DNA from: Devosia sp. | GTDB taxonomy: Bacteria; Pseudomonadota; Alphaproteobacteria; Rhizobiales; Devosiaceae | Direction: 5' to 3' | Assembly (NCBI RefSeq): GCF_017307495.1 | Contig: NZ_JAFKHE010000012.1 | Coordinates: forward strand, 489,277 to 553,276 | DNA length: 64,000 nucleotides | In this document: piece by piece, positions 1 to 8,641 of the stretch | Layout of the letters: every line of letters starts with the position of its first letter | Numbering within the stretch: the first letter of the stretch is position 1 | Position numbers and translations under genes: made by a program | Notes under the pieces: model-generated | Database searches by the model: none | What the model was told of the DNA's origin: nothing | What the model saw: the letters and a program-made list of their open reading frames with translations, nothing else

Positions 1-1
1 C

Positions 2-664
2 CGTACCTGGTGGACCCGTGGACGCCCGTTCACGCTGGCCGAGCTGATCGCGGACGGGATCGTGCATGGCGTAGGCATCGTGACAGCGGTCGCGTTGGGC
101 GCGGTGCTGCTCGCCTTTGCCGGCTTCGAGACGGCGCCACGGGAATTGCCGGCGCTGGTGCTGTACGTTGCGAGCCTGTTGCTGGTGCTGTCGGTCTCGC
201 TTGCATTCAACCTCTGCCCGATCACGGCGCCGGCCAAGCGTACGCTGGCCCGCCTCGACCAGGCGGCGATCTTCCTGTTCATCGCCGGCACCTACACCCC
301 GTTCCTCGTAATGCTGGGCGCCACGCCGTCGAGCATCCTGCTGGGCCTGCTGATCTGGGGCGCGGCCCTGACCGGGATGGCGCTGAAGCTGTTCGTGCCG
401 CACCGGTTCGGGCGCGGCGCCATCGTTCTCTACCTCGGCATCGGCTGGAGCGGCGTGTTCGTCTTCCAGGCACTGGCCTCGCACCTGCCGGCCACGGCGC
501 TGTGGCTGCTGGTGGCGGGCGGCGTCTGCTATAGCGTCGGGCTAGTGTTCCACCTGTGGGAACGGCTGAGTTTCCACAACGCGGTCTGGCACGGCTTCGT
601 CGTCGCCGGCGCGAGCCTTCACCTCTTCGCGGTGCTCGACTGCATGGTGATCAGCCGCCTGTAG
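2..664 (+). CDS. Hemolysin III family membrane protein (5' end outside window)
   Basis: The reading frame is open from base 2, so the true start lies upstream. The first visible residues (FTLAELIADGIVHG) are typical of the N-terminus of hemolysin III/YqfA proteins, so only a few residues should be missing. About seven hydrophobic helices follow, with the family segment RLDQAAIFLFIAGTYTPF and a histidine-containing end (FHNAVWHGFVVAGASLHL). These are PAQR-fold inner-membrane proteins whose conserved Asp/His residues suggest a metal site; the physiological role in bacteria is unclear. The 3' end overlaps the convergent DUF192 gene by 14 bp. Confidence 0.85.
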   Translation, partial: RTWWTRGRPFTLAELIADGIVHGVGIVTAVALGAVLLAFAGFETAPRELPALVLYVASLLLVLSVSLAFNLCPITAPAKRTLARLDQAAIFLFIAGTYTPFLVMLGATPSSILLGLLIWGAALTGMALKLFVPHRFGRGAIVLYLGIGWSGVFVFQALASHLPATALWLLVAGGVCYSVGLVFHLWERLSFHNAVWHGFVVAGASLHLFAVLDCMVISRL

Positions 665-1115
665 CGGCGGCCTTGATGCGGTCGTGGACGACGCGATCGC
701 CGGCCTTGATCCCCAGTTCGGTCGAGCGGCCTCCGGGGATTTCCAGCACGAACATCACCGGGCCATCCGACGGAATGGAGGTCGGGTCCTGCGGGATCGC
801 GTTGACGTGGATGTTCGCCACCAGCCCCTCGGCGGTGATGAACAGCATGTCGAGCGGGATCAGCGTATTTCGCATCCAGAAGCTGACCGGGCGGCTCTCG
901 TGGAAATCGAACAGCATGCCGGCATCGGGCGCCAGCTCGGTGCGGAACATGAGCCCCTTGGCGCGCCCTTCCGGTGTATCGACCACCTCGACCGCGAAGA
1001 CGTGATCGCCGTTGGCGGACCGTATGGTCAGCCGGCTGTCGTCGGCGCACGCGGCGAGGGGCAGCAGCGCGAGCATCAGCAGCGCGCCATGGAGTGCTTT
1101 GAGGAGTGAATGCAT
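651..1115 (-). CDS. DUF192 family lipoprotein
   Basis: This 154-residue protein starts with a lipoprotein signal peptide; the lipobox LAAC ends at Cys23. The rest is one DUF192 domain (about residues 28-150) with family features such as EGRAKGLMFR, FWMRNTLIPLDMLFI and a final ELGIKAGDRV segment. DUF192 proteins are small beta-barrel-like proteins of unknown function, usually exported. The ATG at 1115 is chosen because it places the signal peptide at the N-terminus; the frame stays open upstream but codes for low-complexity shadow sequence. It is convergent with the hemolysin III gene and divergent from the P-loop gene. Confidence 0.85.
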   Translation of the reverse strand: MHSLLKALHGALLMLALLPLAACADDSRLTIRSANGDHVFAVEVVDTPEGRAKGLMFRTELAPDAGMLFDFHESRPVSFWMRNTLIPLDMLFITAEGLVANIHVNAIPQDPTSIPSDGPVMFVLEIPGGRSTELGIKAGDRVVHDRIKAAATGG

Positions 1116-1259
1116 CGGGGGGCCGAGGGGGCTGGGCGGAGGAGGCTGCAGTCTATCCGGACGCAAGCGGCGGAAAAGAGGAAAACGTGCAGGACCGGCG
1201 CGGACTTGTCCAGTTCCCGGGCATCGTCTACATCGATGCCCCGAACCCGGACCCTGCCC

Positions 1260-2126
1260 ATGCTGTTCAAGACCGCCGAGGACTTCCTGAGCGCCCCGCG
1301 TCATGCCGTGACGGTGTTCGGCATGGCCGGCGTCGGCAAGACGTGGCTTGCGGCGCTGCTGCGCAAGGACCACTGGTTTCACTACTCAGCCGATTACCGC
1401 ATCGGCACGCGCTACATGGGCGAGTATATCGTCGACAACTTCAAGGCCGAGGCCATGAAGGTGCCGTTCCTGCGCGACCTGCTGCGATCCGACTCGATCA
1501 AGATCGAGAGCAACATCACCTTCGCCAACCTGGATCCGCTCTCGACCTACTTGGGGCGCCCCGGGAATACGGGAAAGGGCGGCCTGCCGCTCGGCGAATA
1601 CCAGCGCCGGCAGGAGCAGCATCGGATCGCCGAGATCGACGCGCTCAAGGATGTGCCCTACTTCATCGAGCGGGCCGAGAAGATCTACGGCTACAGTAAC
1701 TTCATCGCAGATACCGGAGGCTCGCTGATCGAGGTCGTCGACCCCGACAATGCCGAGGACCCGGTGATCAAGGCGCTGGCCGACAGTACCCTGCTCGTCT
1801 ATCTGCGCGGGACCGACGCCGACGCCAACAAGCTGGTCGAGCGGTTCAAGGCCAGCCCCAAGCCGATGTACTACCAGCCGCATTTCCTCATCGAGAAATG
1901 GGACGAGTTCAAGCGGCTGAACAACGTCATGGACGACGGCGAGGTCGATCCGGACGCCTTCGGGGCCTGGGGGTTCGAGGCGCTGCTGAAGGATCGGCTG
2001 CCACGCTACCAGAAGCTGGCCGACAATTTCGGCTATACGATCGAGGCCTCTGACCTCGCGACCGTGCGGGACGGCGACGAGTTCCTCGACCTCGTCGCAG
2101 GGGCGATCCGGAAGCGAATGCGATAG
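1260..2126 (+). CDS. P-loop NTPase of unknown function upstream of metA
   Basis: The 288-residue soluble protein has a clear Walker A motif, GMAGVGKT (residues 21-28), preceded by a hydrophobic strand (AVTVF). The middle holds a charged RRQEQHRIAEIDAL segment, then YFIERAEKIYGYSNFIADTGGSLIEVVD and TLLVYLRG, which could supply the Walker B strand. I do not recognise a named family; it looks like a stand-alone kinase-type or dethiobiotin-synthetase-like ATPase. The ATG at 1260 places the P-loop at the usual distance from the N-terminus. It ends 57 bp before metA and may be cotranscribed, but nothing in the sequence ties it to methionine synthesis. Confidence 0.75.
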   Translation: MLFKTAEDFLSAPRHAVTVFGMAGVGKTWLAALLRKDHWFHYSADYRIGTRYMGEYIVDNFKAEAMKVPFLRDLLRSDSIKIESNITFANLDPLSTYLGRPGNTGKGGLPLGEYQRRQEQHRIAEIDALKDVPYFIERAEKIYGYSNFIADTGGSLIEVVDPDNAEDPVIKALADSTLLVYLRGTDADANKLVERFKASPKPMYYQPHFLIEKWDEFKRLNNVMDDGEVDPDAFGAWGFEALLKDRLPRYQKLADNFGYTIEASDLATVRDGDEFLDLVAGAIRKRMR

Positions 2127-2148
2127 CGCCGTCACCGGCGCCGCTTCC
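2110..2148. repeat. Nested inverted repeat at the end of the P-loop gene
   Basis: An outer stem pairs 2110-2116 (GGAAGCG) with 2142-2148 (CGCTTCC). It encloses a hairpin 2126-2131 (GCGCCG), loop 2132-2135, 2136-2141 (CGGCGC). It spans the stop codon of the ATPase gene and lies 36 bp before metA. There is no T-run, so an intrinsic terminator is doubtful; an RNA stabilising stem or leader structure is possible. Confidence 0.35.
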
Positions 2149-2183
2149 GCTCGTCCGATCGCATCCCTATCTGGAGGCACATC

Positions 2184-3110
2184 ATGCCCATTCGCATTCC
2201 TGACAACCTGCCTGCCCGCAAGACGCTCGAGCAAGAGGGCGTCGTCGTCATGGACTCGTCGCGCGCCGCGCGGCAGGACATCCGCCCGCTGCAGATCGGC
2301 CTGCTCAACCTGATGCCCAACAAGGAGCGCACCGAGACGCAGTTTGCCCGGCTGATCGGCTCGACCCCGCTGCAGATCGACATGACCCTGGTGCGGGTCA
2401 GCGACCACAAGAGCAAGAACACGTCCGAGGACTATCTCAGGACCTTCTACTCGACCTGGGAAGAGGTGCGCGGGCGCAAGTTCGACGGCTTCATCGTCAC
2501 CGGCGCGCCGGTGGCGAACATGCCGTTCGAGGAGGTCAAGTACTGGTCCGAAATGGTCGAGATCATGAACTGGACCGAGACCAACGTGCACCAGACGATG
2601 TTCATCTGCTGGGGCGCGCAGGCGGCGCTGCATCATTTCCACCATGCGCGGCGCTACCGCATGGACCACAAGGCCTTCGGCGTCTTCCGGCACAAGCTGG
2701 TCGGCGGCCCTACGCCATGGCTGCGCGGGCTGTCCGACAGCCCGATGATCCCGGTCTCGCGCTACAACGACATCGACCGGAACAGCCTCGGCAAGGACCT
2801 CGACATCCTGATCGACAACGACGAGATCGGGGTGTGCATGCTGGCCGACAAGGCACGGAACGCGCTCTACATGCTCAACCACCTCGAATACGACAACCGC
2901 TCGCTGGCGGACGAGTACGAGCGCGACGTCAAGGCCGGGCTGGACACGCCGCCGCCGGTCAACCTGTTCCCCAACGGCGACACGAGCGTCGAGCCGGAGA
3001 ACCGGTGGCGGAGCCACGCGCACTTGTTGTTCCAGAACTGGATCAACGAGATCTACCAGACGACCCCGTACGATCCGGCGCAGATCGGGCTGGTGAAGCA
3101 GTCGCCATAA
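2184..3110 (+). CDS. metA: Homoserine O-acyltransferase, MetA family
   Basis: This cytosolic enzyme of methionine synthesis acylates the hydroxyl of homoserine. At 308 residues it has full MetA length and aligns from the N-terminus (MPIRIPDNLPA) to the C-terminal WRSHAHLLFQNWINE. The nucleophile is Cys142 in FICWGAQAA; His233 and Glu235 in NHLEYD complete the triad. Position 111, which in studied enzymes distinguishes acetyl-CoA users (Glu) from succinyl-CoA users (Gly), is Ala here (GAPVANMPF), so the acyl donor cannot be assigned by that rule. The start has a good GGAGG ribosome site. The 57-bp upstream gap is too short for, and does not resemble, a SAM riboswitch. Confidence 0.95.
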   Translation: MPIRIPDNLPARKTLEQEGVVVMDSSRAARQDIRPLQIGLLNLMPNKERTETQFARLIGSTPLQIDMTLVRVSDHKSKNTSEDYLRTFYSTWEEVRGRKFDGFIVTGAPVANMPFEEVKYWSEMVEIMNWTETNVHQTMFICWGAQAALHHFHHARRYRMDHKAFGVFRHKLVGGPTPWLRGLSDSPMIPVSRYNDIDRNSLGKDLDILIDNDEIGVCMLADKARNALYMLNHLEYDNRSLADEYERDVKAGLDTPPPVNLFPNGDTSVEPENRWRSHAHLLFQNWINEIYQTTPYDPAQIGLVKQSP

Positions 3111-3205
3111 GCACTGCTTCCTGCCTCGGCGGGCCGTGCGGATGGGGGTCGACTTGCATTCAGGCGGGAACGACCTACCTTCCGCGCGACACTTGGGGAC
3201 GCTTC

Positions 3206-4660
3206 GTGCCGCAATCGCCGACGACCATCACCGACGAGATCGGCATCGCGCTGGGCAACCTCGCCGATGCGGCCGCGGCGCCGTTCACGCCGACGCTGCG
3301 GCTTGGCGTGACCGGGCTAAGTCGCGCTGGCAAAACGATTTTTATCACCTCGCTGATCCATAACCTGCTCACCGGCGGTCGGCTGCCGGGGTTTGCGGCG
3401 ATGACCGAGGGGCGATTCATCGGGGCGCGGCTGGCGGAACATCCCGATGCCGGGGTGCCGCGCTTCGCCTATGAGCAGCACCTCGCGGCGCTGACCGGGA
3501 AGGCACCGCACTGGCCGGAATCGACGCGTAGAATCAGCCAGTTACGGCTGACGCTCAAGTTCCAGTCGAGGCGCTGGGTGTCGGGGATGTTCGGGCCGAC
3601 GGTGCTGAACCTCGACATCGTCGACTATCCGGGCGAATGGCTGCTCGACCTGCCGCTGCTGTCGCTGAACTATGCGGAGTGGAGCGCGCAGGCGCTGGCA
3701 CTCGCAAAAAGGCCCCAGGTTCGCCCCGAAGCTGAACGATTTCTGAACGAGCTCACAGCCAGCGACCCGCTCGCCGAATCCTCGGATGCCGATGCGGAGC
3801 GGCTGGCGACGGCTTTCACCGAGTACCTGCGGCTCAGCCGCGAGGACGGGCGGGCGATGAGCACCCTGCCCCCCGGACGGTTCCTCATGCCCGGCGATCT
3901 CGAGGGAAGCCCTGCCCTCACCTTCGCGCCCCTGCCGACGCCGGGGGGTCCCGTGCGCTCGTCGAGCCTCTACGCCATGCTCGAGCGGCGCTACGAGGCC
4001 TACAAGGCAATCGTCGTGCGGCCGTTCTTTCGCGACCATTTCGCGCGCCTCGACCGGCAGATCGTGCTGGTCGACACGCTGCGCGCCCTCAATGCCGGGC
4101 CGGCGGCAGTGGCCGATCTCGAGACGGCGCTGACCGACATCCTCGGCTGCTTCCGCCAGGGGGACAACAACGTGCTGACGCGGCTGGTGGCGCGGCGCAT
4201 CGACCGAATCCTGTTCGCGGCGACCAAGGCCGACCATATCCACTCGTCGAGCCACGACCGGCTCGAGGCGGTGATGAACCGGCTGGTGGCGGGAGCGGCG
4301 CGGAAAGCGCGCTTCGCGGGGGCGGAGACGAAATCCATGGCGATTGCCGCCGTTCGGGCGACGCGGGAAAGCGTGATCGAGGAAGGTGGCGTGAAGCACG
4401 AGGTGATCGTCGGGACGCCGGAGGCCGGCGAGACGCTCGATGGAGTGCGCTACGACGGACGCACCGAGATCGCGCTGTTCCCCGGCGACCTGCCGGACAA
4501 CCCGGAGGCATTGTTCGAAGACGGGCGGGCCGGGGCGCTGAAGTTCCTGCGGTTCATGCCGCCGCAGCGACTCGACAAGAATGCCGAGGGCAACGTGGTG
4601 CTGCCCCATATCCGCTTCGACCGGGCGCTCGACTACCTGATCGGGGACTGGCTCAAGTGA
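3206..4660 (+). CDS. YcjX family GTP-binding protein
   Basis: This 484-residue protein is a member of the YcjX/DUF463 family of predicted P-loop GTPases linked to envelope or heat stress. The P-loop is GLSRAGKT (residues 37-44), followed by FITSLIHNLL. Family segments include LDIVDYPGEWLLDLPLL, where the DYPG is the Walker B/G3-like site, and LFAATKADHIHSSSHDRLEAV, an NKxD-like TKAD. The GTG at 3206 is chosen because GGGG lies seven bases upstream and the product starts like its homologues; the longer in-frame extension reads through metA in another frame. The stop overlaps the next gene by ATGA, the standard ycjX-ycjF arrangement. Confidence 0.88.
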   Translation: MPQSPTTITDEIGIALGNLADAAAAPFTPTLRLGVTGLSRAGKTIFITSLIHNLLTGGRLPGFAAMTEGRFIGARLAEHPDAGVPRFAYEQHLAALTGKAPHWPESTRRISQLRLTLKFQSRRWVSGMFGPTVLNLDIVDYPGEWLLDLPLLSLNYAEWSAQALALAKRPQVRPEAERFLNELTASDPLAESSDADAERLATAFTEYLRLSREDGRAMSTLPPGRFLMPGDLEGSPALTFAPLPTPGGPVRSSSLYAMLERRYEAYKAIVVRPFFRDHFARLDRQIVLVDTLRALNAGPAAVADLETALTDILGCFRQGDNNVLTRLVARRIDRILFAATKADHIHSSSHDRLEAVMNRLVAGAARKARFAGAETKSMAIAAVRATRESVIEEGGVKHEVIVGTPEAGETLDGVRYDGRTEIALFPGDLPDNPEALFEDGRAGALKFLRFMPPQRLDKNAEGNVVLPHIRFDRALDYLIGDWLK

Positions 4661-5688
4661 AACCACCCTTTGCACGCCCCACGAGCGGTGGCGCCAGTCC
4701 CTCCGAAGAACCGAGGCGCCCACGTGTCTTCCAGCCCAGGCAGGCCGTCGCCCTGCCCGACGCGATCGAGCCGATCACCGAGGTCGACGTCCCGCTCGAC
4801 GAGGCGGTGGCAGCACCCCGACTGATGGGCTGGTTCGGCCGCATGGCCTGGACGACCGGTGGCATCCTCGTGTCGCTGGCACTCGGGCTGGCGGCGGAGC
4901 GCCTGATCGCAGACCTGTTTGCGACGCAGCCCTGGCTTGGCTGGGTCGGCATCGCGGTGCTGGCCGGGTTCGTGATTGCGGTGGCGGCCCTCCTGGTGCG
5001 CGAGATCGCTTCGCTCGTTCGCCTCAGGGAACTCGACAAGCTGCGGCACGCGGCGCTCGCGGCCCTTGCCAGCGACCGCAACAAGGACGGCATGCTGGTC
5101 ACCCGGGCACTGCTCGACATCTATGCGCGCCGCGCCGACCTGGCGCGGGCGCGGGATGAGCTGGAAAGCAGTTCGGCCCACATGTTCGACGGCGCCGAGC
5201 ATGTGCGACTGGGCGAGCGCCTGCTGATGGCGCCGCTCGATGCGCGGGCCCGCGCGCTCACTGCGGCATCGGCGCGGCGGGTGGCGCTGGTGACAACGGT
5301 GAGCCCGCGCGCCCTGATCGATATCGCCTTCGTGATCTACGAGAGCGTACGGCTGGGCGGCGACATCGCCCGTCTCTACGGTGCGCGGCCGGGCCTGATC
5401 GGCACGTGGCGGCTGATCGGCGCCATCCTCGCGCACCTTGCGGTGACGGGGGGCCTGGTGCTGACCGATGGGGTGGTGGAGCAACTGGTTGGCCAGGGCC
5501 TCGCGGCCAAGCTGTCGGCGCGGCTGGGCGAAGGCGTGGTGAACGGCTTGATGACGGTGCGCGTCGGCATCGCGGCGATGCGCGTGGTCCGGCCGCTGCC
5601 GTTCGAGGTGGTGCAGCAGCCGGTGGTGAAGGACTTCATCCCGGAACTGGCCAACGTGCTGAATGCGGAAAAGAAGGGCGAGCGGTAG
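4657..5688 (+). CDS. YcjF/DUF697 family (TIGR01620) inner-membrane protein
   Basis: The 343-residue protein has a proline- and charge-rich cytosolic N-terminus (residues 1-60). Two transmembrane helices follow around residues 63-110 (WTTGGILVSLALGLAAERLI and WVGIAVLAGFVIAVAALLV). The C-terminal DUF697 domain includes TTVSPRALIDIAFVIYESVRL and the glycine-rich GTWRLIGAILAHLAVTGGLVLTDG helix. It overlaps ycjX by four bases, so the two are very likely translationally coupled and act together. The YcjX/YcjF pair is induced by envelope stress in enterobacteria; the mechanism is unknown. Confidence 0.85.
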   Translation: MKPPFARPTSGGASPSEEPRRPRVFQPRQAVALPDAIEPITEVDVPLDEAVAAPRLMGWFGRMAWTTGGILVSLALGLAAERLIADLFATQPWLGWVGIAVLAGFVIAVAALLVREIASLVRLRELDKLRHAALAALASDRNKDGMLVTRALLDIYARRADLARARDELESSSAHMFDGAEHVRLGERLLMAPLDARARALTAASARRVALVTTVSPRALIDIAFVIYESVRLGGDIARLYGARPGLIGTWRLIGAILAHLAVTGGLVLTDGVVEQLVGQGLAAKLSARLGEGVVNGLMTVRVGIAAMRVVRPLPFEVVQQPVVKDFIPELANVLNAEKKGER

Positions 5689-5699
5689 GGCACGGGCTT

Positions 5700-5724
5700 G
5701 CCTTCTCCCGCAAGGGGAGAAGGC
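5700..5724. repeat. 25-bp palindromic intergenic repeat, copy 1
   Basis: An imperfect palindrome (CCTTCTCCC-GCAA-GGGGAGAAGG core) lies just after the ycjF stop. The exact reverse complement of all 25 bases recurs at 58392-58416, after flaF. It looks like a dispersed repetitive extragenic palindrome and could form a stem in the transcript. Confidence 0.7.
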
Positions 5725-5841
5725 CGAATGGAGAGACCAGCCCCTCAACGGGGCATGAGTTACATGCTTGTGCCGTCTTGCGCCCTCGCCCGACCGGGCA
5801 CATATCGAACCTCAGTCACATTTCGTAACCGGGGGACCGCA

Positions 5842-6435
5842 ATGTATCGGGTCGCTGTTTTCATCGGGTCGACGCGCCCGACCTCTTCGAATCTCAAGCT
5901 CGCCAAGGCGCTGGAGAAGCTGGCCGCCGGCAAGCTGGAGTTCGACTATGTCCAGATCGACAACCTGCCGTTCTATGACGACGCATTGTGGAACGACCCG
6001 CCGGCCGAGGTGATCCGCCTGAAGCGCGAGATATCCGACGCCGACGCCGTGCTGTTCGTCACGCCGGAATACAACCGGTCGATCCCCGGCATCCTCAAGA
6101 ACGCGATCGACTGGCCGTCGCGGCCATTCGGCGAGAGCGTGTGGACCGACAAGCCCGGGGCCATCGCCGGTGCGACGGGTGGCGTGAGCGGAACCGCCGC
6201 CGCCCAGATGCACCTGCGCTCGATCCTGCCGGTGGTGGGCGTGGCGCTGATGGGCAGGCCCGAAGTCTACTTCCAGTCGCGGCCGGGCGCGATCGACGAC
6301 GCGTTCAACATCACCGACGAGAAACTGCGCTCCAACCTCCTGATCTGGGTCGACCAGTTCAGCAAGTGGATCGGACGTTTCGCCGAGCCGCGCGCGGCCG
6401 AGAGCACGCCGGTGATGATCGCCGGAGCGGCCTGA
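5842..6435 (+). CDS. NADPH-dependent FMN reductase
   Basis: This 197-residue flavodoxin-fold oxidoreductase belongs to the NAD(P)H-dependent FMN reductase family, which transfers hydride to FMN, quinones or azo compounds. The phosphate-binding loop GSTRPTSSNLKLA (residues 8-20) and the flavin-binding TPEYNRSIPGILKNAIDWPSR (about 73-93) are clear. The GATGGVSGTAAAQ segment is also typical. The ATG at 5842 follows a GGGGGA ribosome site; the open frame upstream crosses the repeat element. It is monocistronic, followed by a terminator hairpin. Confidence 0.9.
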   Translation: MYRVAVFIGSTRPTSSNLKLAKALEKLAAGKLEFDYVQIDNLPFYDDALWNDPPAEVIRLKREISDADAVLFVTPEYNRSIPGILKNAIDWPSRPFGESVWTDKPGAIAGATGGVSGTAAAQMHLRSILPVVGVALMGRPEVYFQSRPGAIDDAFNITDEKLRSNLLIWVDQFSKWIGRFAEPRAAESTPVMIAGAA

Positions 6436-6456
6436 GCCACCTCGGTCTGTAAGGCA

Positions 6457-6487
6457 ATCGGCCCGTTCGAGACGGGCCGATCGCTTT
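6457..6487 (+). terminator. Terminator hairpin after the FMN reductase gene
   Basis: A 10-bp perfect stem (6457-6466 with 6472-6481, arm ATCGGCCCGT) with a five-base loop is followed by CGCTTTCGG. The T-run is short. It lies between the convergent FMN reductase and DUF2269 genes and could serve both. Confidence 0.65.
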
Positions 6488-6494
6488 CGGGGAC

Positions 6495-7040
6495 TCAAGC
6501 CCGGGCGAAGCGGCGGAGGCCATTGCCGAGAAACAGCGCCGCGGCGCCGGCCAGCACGAGCGCAAACAGGCCGAGCAGGACCAGGTCGCCCCAGCCGGGC
6601 TTGAACACCATGACCGCCACGACCGTGAACAGCATGGTGTAGTCGAACTTGGCGACCTGCATCAGCTTGCGTCCCGTGTTGGCTGCCTCCGCGACCTGGC
6701 CCTCGGCCATGAGCCTGCCGGCCTCCATCGCCTTGATACGCAGGACGAAATGGCCGGTGAGGAAGGTCGCGGCGAAACCGATGAGGCCGAGCACGACCCA
6801 GGCATCGCCCCAGAGATTGCCGAGCGTGGCCATGACGATGCCGCAGACAAGCGTCACCAGCGAGGCCGGCACGAACCAGCGGTTGGCCATGAAGCCGACG
6901 CTGCCGAGGATGCGCATCATCTCGGCGTCGTCCTGACGGCTGGCGGCGAACATGCCCATGGCGAACAACGTCACGCCGCCGCCGAGCCAGGCCATGGCGG
7001 CCGCGACATGCAGAAACTTGAAGACTGTGAAGAGATCCAT
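6495..7040 (-). CDS. DUF2269 family integral membrane protein
   Basis: This 181-residue protein is almost entirely hydrophobic, with four to five predicted helices: FKFLHVAAAMAWLGGGVTLFAMGMF near the N-terminus, FVPASLVTLVCGIVMATL, WVVLGLIGFAATFLTGHFVL, and two near the C-terminus. The HVAAAMAWLGGG segment is typical of DUF2269 proteins, which resemble CopD-like heme-protein membrane domains; the function is unknown. The ATG at 7040 has a GGTGAG ribosome site and gives the usual family N-terminus. Two other small four-helix membrane proteins of a broadly similar type are encoded at 37154-37997. Confidence 0.75.
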   Translation of the reverse strand: MDLFTVFKFLHVAAAMAWLGGGVTLFAMGMFAASRQDDAEMMRILGSVGFMANRWFVPASLVTLVCGIVMATLGNLWGDAWVVLGLIGFAATFLTGHFVLRIKAMEAGRLMAEGQVAEAANTGRKLMQVAKFDYTMLFTVVAVMVFKPGWGDLVLLGLFALVLAGAAALFLGNGLRRFARA

Positions 7041-7126
7041 CTCACCCTCATGCAGGATCGCCCCCCGCATGTGGGCGGGGCGAATAGGCCCGTCGCTCTG
7101 AACCGGCGATGAATGCGCCGGCAATG

Positions 7127-7918
7127 CTAGTGCTTGTGGCTGAGGAACAGCCCGGACTGCTTGTGCACCTTCAGCGTTCCGCTGCCGCTGCGAAACGCGG
7201 CATCAATGGCGGCACGGAACTGCGCCAGCTGGCCATCGGGAGCGCCGTCGCCCGGCGGATATGAGGTCAGCGCCATGAAGACGTCTTCGGGGTCGGTGAC
7301 CTCGAGATGCGCGGGGTGCTCGGCGAACTCGACAGCCCCGAACTGCGCCTGCATCAGTTCCGCCGCCCGATCGTAGCCGAAGTACTGCGCGGCCGGGTCG
7401 ATGGGGGCGCTGCCGAAGACCGTGGTGAGCTCGTAGATCTCGCGCAGGTTGCCGATGCCGTTGGTGGTGACGCCGAGCGTACCGCCGGGCTTCAGGACCC
7501 GGTGAATCTCGGCCAGTGCCGCCTGCTGGTCGCGCACGTGGTAGAGCATGTGCATGGCGATGACGACATCGAAGCTCTCGCTGGCGAATGGCAGGGATGT
7601 CGCATCGCACGGCTTGCCCTCGACCGAGGCGAAAGGCAGCGGCCGGCAGCGGTTCACCGCTTCCTCGATCATCCCGGGGGACAGGTCCGCCAAGGTCAGG
7701 TGCAGGCCGGGCGGAGCAACATCCGCCGAGGCGACCCAGAACCAACCCGGTCCGCAGCCCAGGTCGAGTACCGCCTGCCCCGACTGCAGGCCGAGGCGGC
7801 TCGCCACCCAGGTGAACCAGGGCTCTGCAGCAATGGTGTAGTGCTCGTGGAGCCGCGCCCGCGCCCTAAGCTTGCGACTGTCTGCATATTGCTCGGCCAT
7901 GCCGCTGGTTGTGGCCAC
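7127..7918 (-). CDS. Class I SAM-dependent methyltransferase
   Basis: The 263-residue protein has the class I methyltransferase motif I VLDLGCGPGWFW (about residues 50-61). An acidic residue ends strand 2 (LTLADLS), motif II/III covers FDVVIAMHMLYHV, and the post-motif is LAEIHRVLKPGGTLGVTTNG. These place it in the Methyltransf_11 group. The substrate is not evident. The GTG at 7918 is preferred over the ATG at 7900 because a run of six G lies five bases upstream of it. The gene stands alone between the DUF2269 gene and an SH3 protein gene transcribed away from it. Confidence 0.85.
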   Translation of the reverse strand: MATTSGMAEQYADSRKLRARARLHEHYTIAAEPWFTWVASRLGLQSGQAVLDLGCGPGWFWVASADVAPPGLHLTLADLSPGMIEEAVNRCRPLPFASVEGKPCDATSLPFASESFDVVIAMHMLYHVRDQQAALAEIHRVLKPGGTLGVTTNGIGNLREIYELTTVFGSAPIDPAAQYFGYDRAAELMQAQFGAVEFAEHPAHLEVTDPEDVFMALTSYPPGDGAPDGQLAQFRAAIDAAFRSGSGTLKVHKQSGLFLSHKH

Positions 7919-8111
7919 GCCATCCCCCCGAACTGTCGCCCAACGACACCGATAGCATGAAGAACGCCCGCCAGGGACTGCGTGTGTCGACGGCTTGCGG
8001 CCGGAACCGCGCGCAGGCCCACCGCGTTAGAGGCACATGATGTGATGCATCGGGGCGGCCGGCTGACCACGGCGCTCGACCAAAGACGTGTCTTGTACTG
8101 AGGAGCGCAGC

Positions 8112-8639
8112 ATGGCCCTTCCCCTTCGTTCACTTGTGGTCTTCGTCGGGGTACTGGCAGGCGCCAGCCTGTTCGTGGCCTCGGGGTTGAGCCTGACTGC
8201 CGGCATGGTCACCGAAGCGGCCGCCAACGCCCCTGTTGCGGCGAGGCCGCTCAAGCCCAACTACGTCGTGCGCCTTCCTGTCGCGAAGGCGGAGGCCTTG
8301 AACGTGGCCAAGTCCATTCCCGTCCGCCCGGCGTCGCTGCCCGCGACCTCCGCCTCATTCGTTACGGTGGCGCCGCCGCCGGCAACTGCGGAACTGACGG
8401 TTACCGCGAGACCCGCCTTCTCGCACCAGGTGGTCGCCAGCGGCGCCAATGTCCGCTCGGGTCCCAAGAAGAGCTTCCCGCAGGTGTTCACGCTGCAGCA
8501 GGGAAGCTGGGTGAACGTGAGCGACAATGTGCGCGGCTGGGTGAAGGTCAGCGACGAGACCGGTCGCGTCGGCTGGGTCTACGGCAGCCTGCTGCAGCCC
8601 GGCGCCCCGTCCGGCGAGACCGTTGCCGCGGTGCAGTAG
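8112..8639 (+). CDS. Exported SH3-domain protein
   Basis: The 175-residue protein has a signal peptide or N-terminal anchor (residues 1-28, LRSLVVFVGVLAGASLFVASGLSLTAG). A proline/alanine-rich linker follows, then one bacterial SH3 domain (about residues 105-165) with VVASGANVRSGPKKSFPQVFTLQQGSWV and GWVKVSDETGRVGWVYGSLL. Such domains bind peptidoglycan peptides or act as periplasmic adaptors. AGGAG lies seven bases before the ATG, fixing the start. It converges on the ferredoxin gene with a two-base gap. The 193 bases upstream (7919-8111) show no clear motif. Confidence 0.82.
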   Translation: MALPLRSLVVFVGVLAGASLFVASGLSLTAGMVTEAAANAPVAARPLKPNYVVRLPVAKAEALNVAKSIPVRPASLPATSASFVTVAPPPATAELTVTARPAFSHQVVASGANVRSGPKKSFPQVFTLQQGSWVNVSDNVRGWVKVSDETGRVGWVYGSLLQPGAPSGETVAAVQ

Positions 8640-8641
8640 CC

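Noticed and set aside
2127..2183. SAM riboswitch upstream of metA
   Set aside because: Only 57 bases are available and no SAM-II or SAM-I core elements are seen.
2717..3205. N-terminal extension of the YcjX gene through metA
   Set aside because: It overlaps metA in another frame and codes for Arg/Gln-rich shadow sequence; GTG 3206 with a ribosome site gives the family length.
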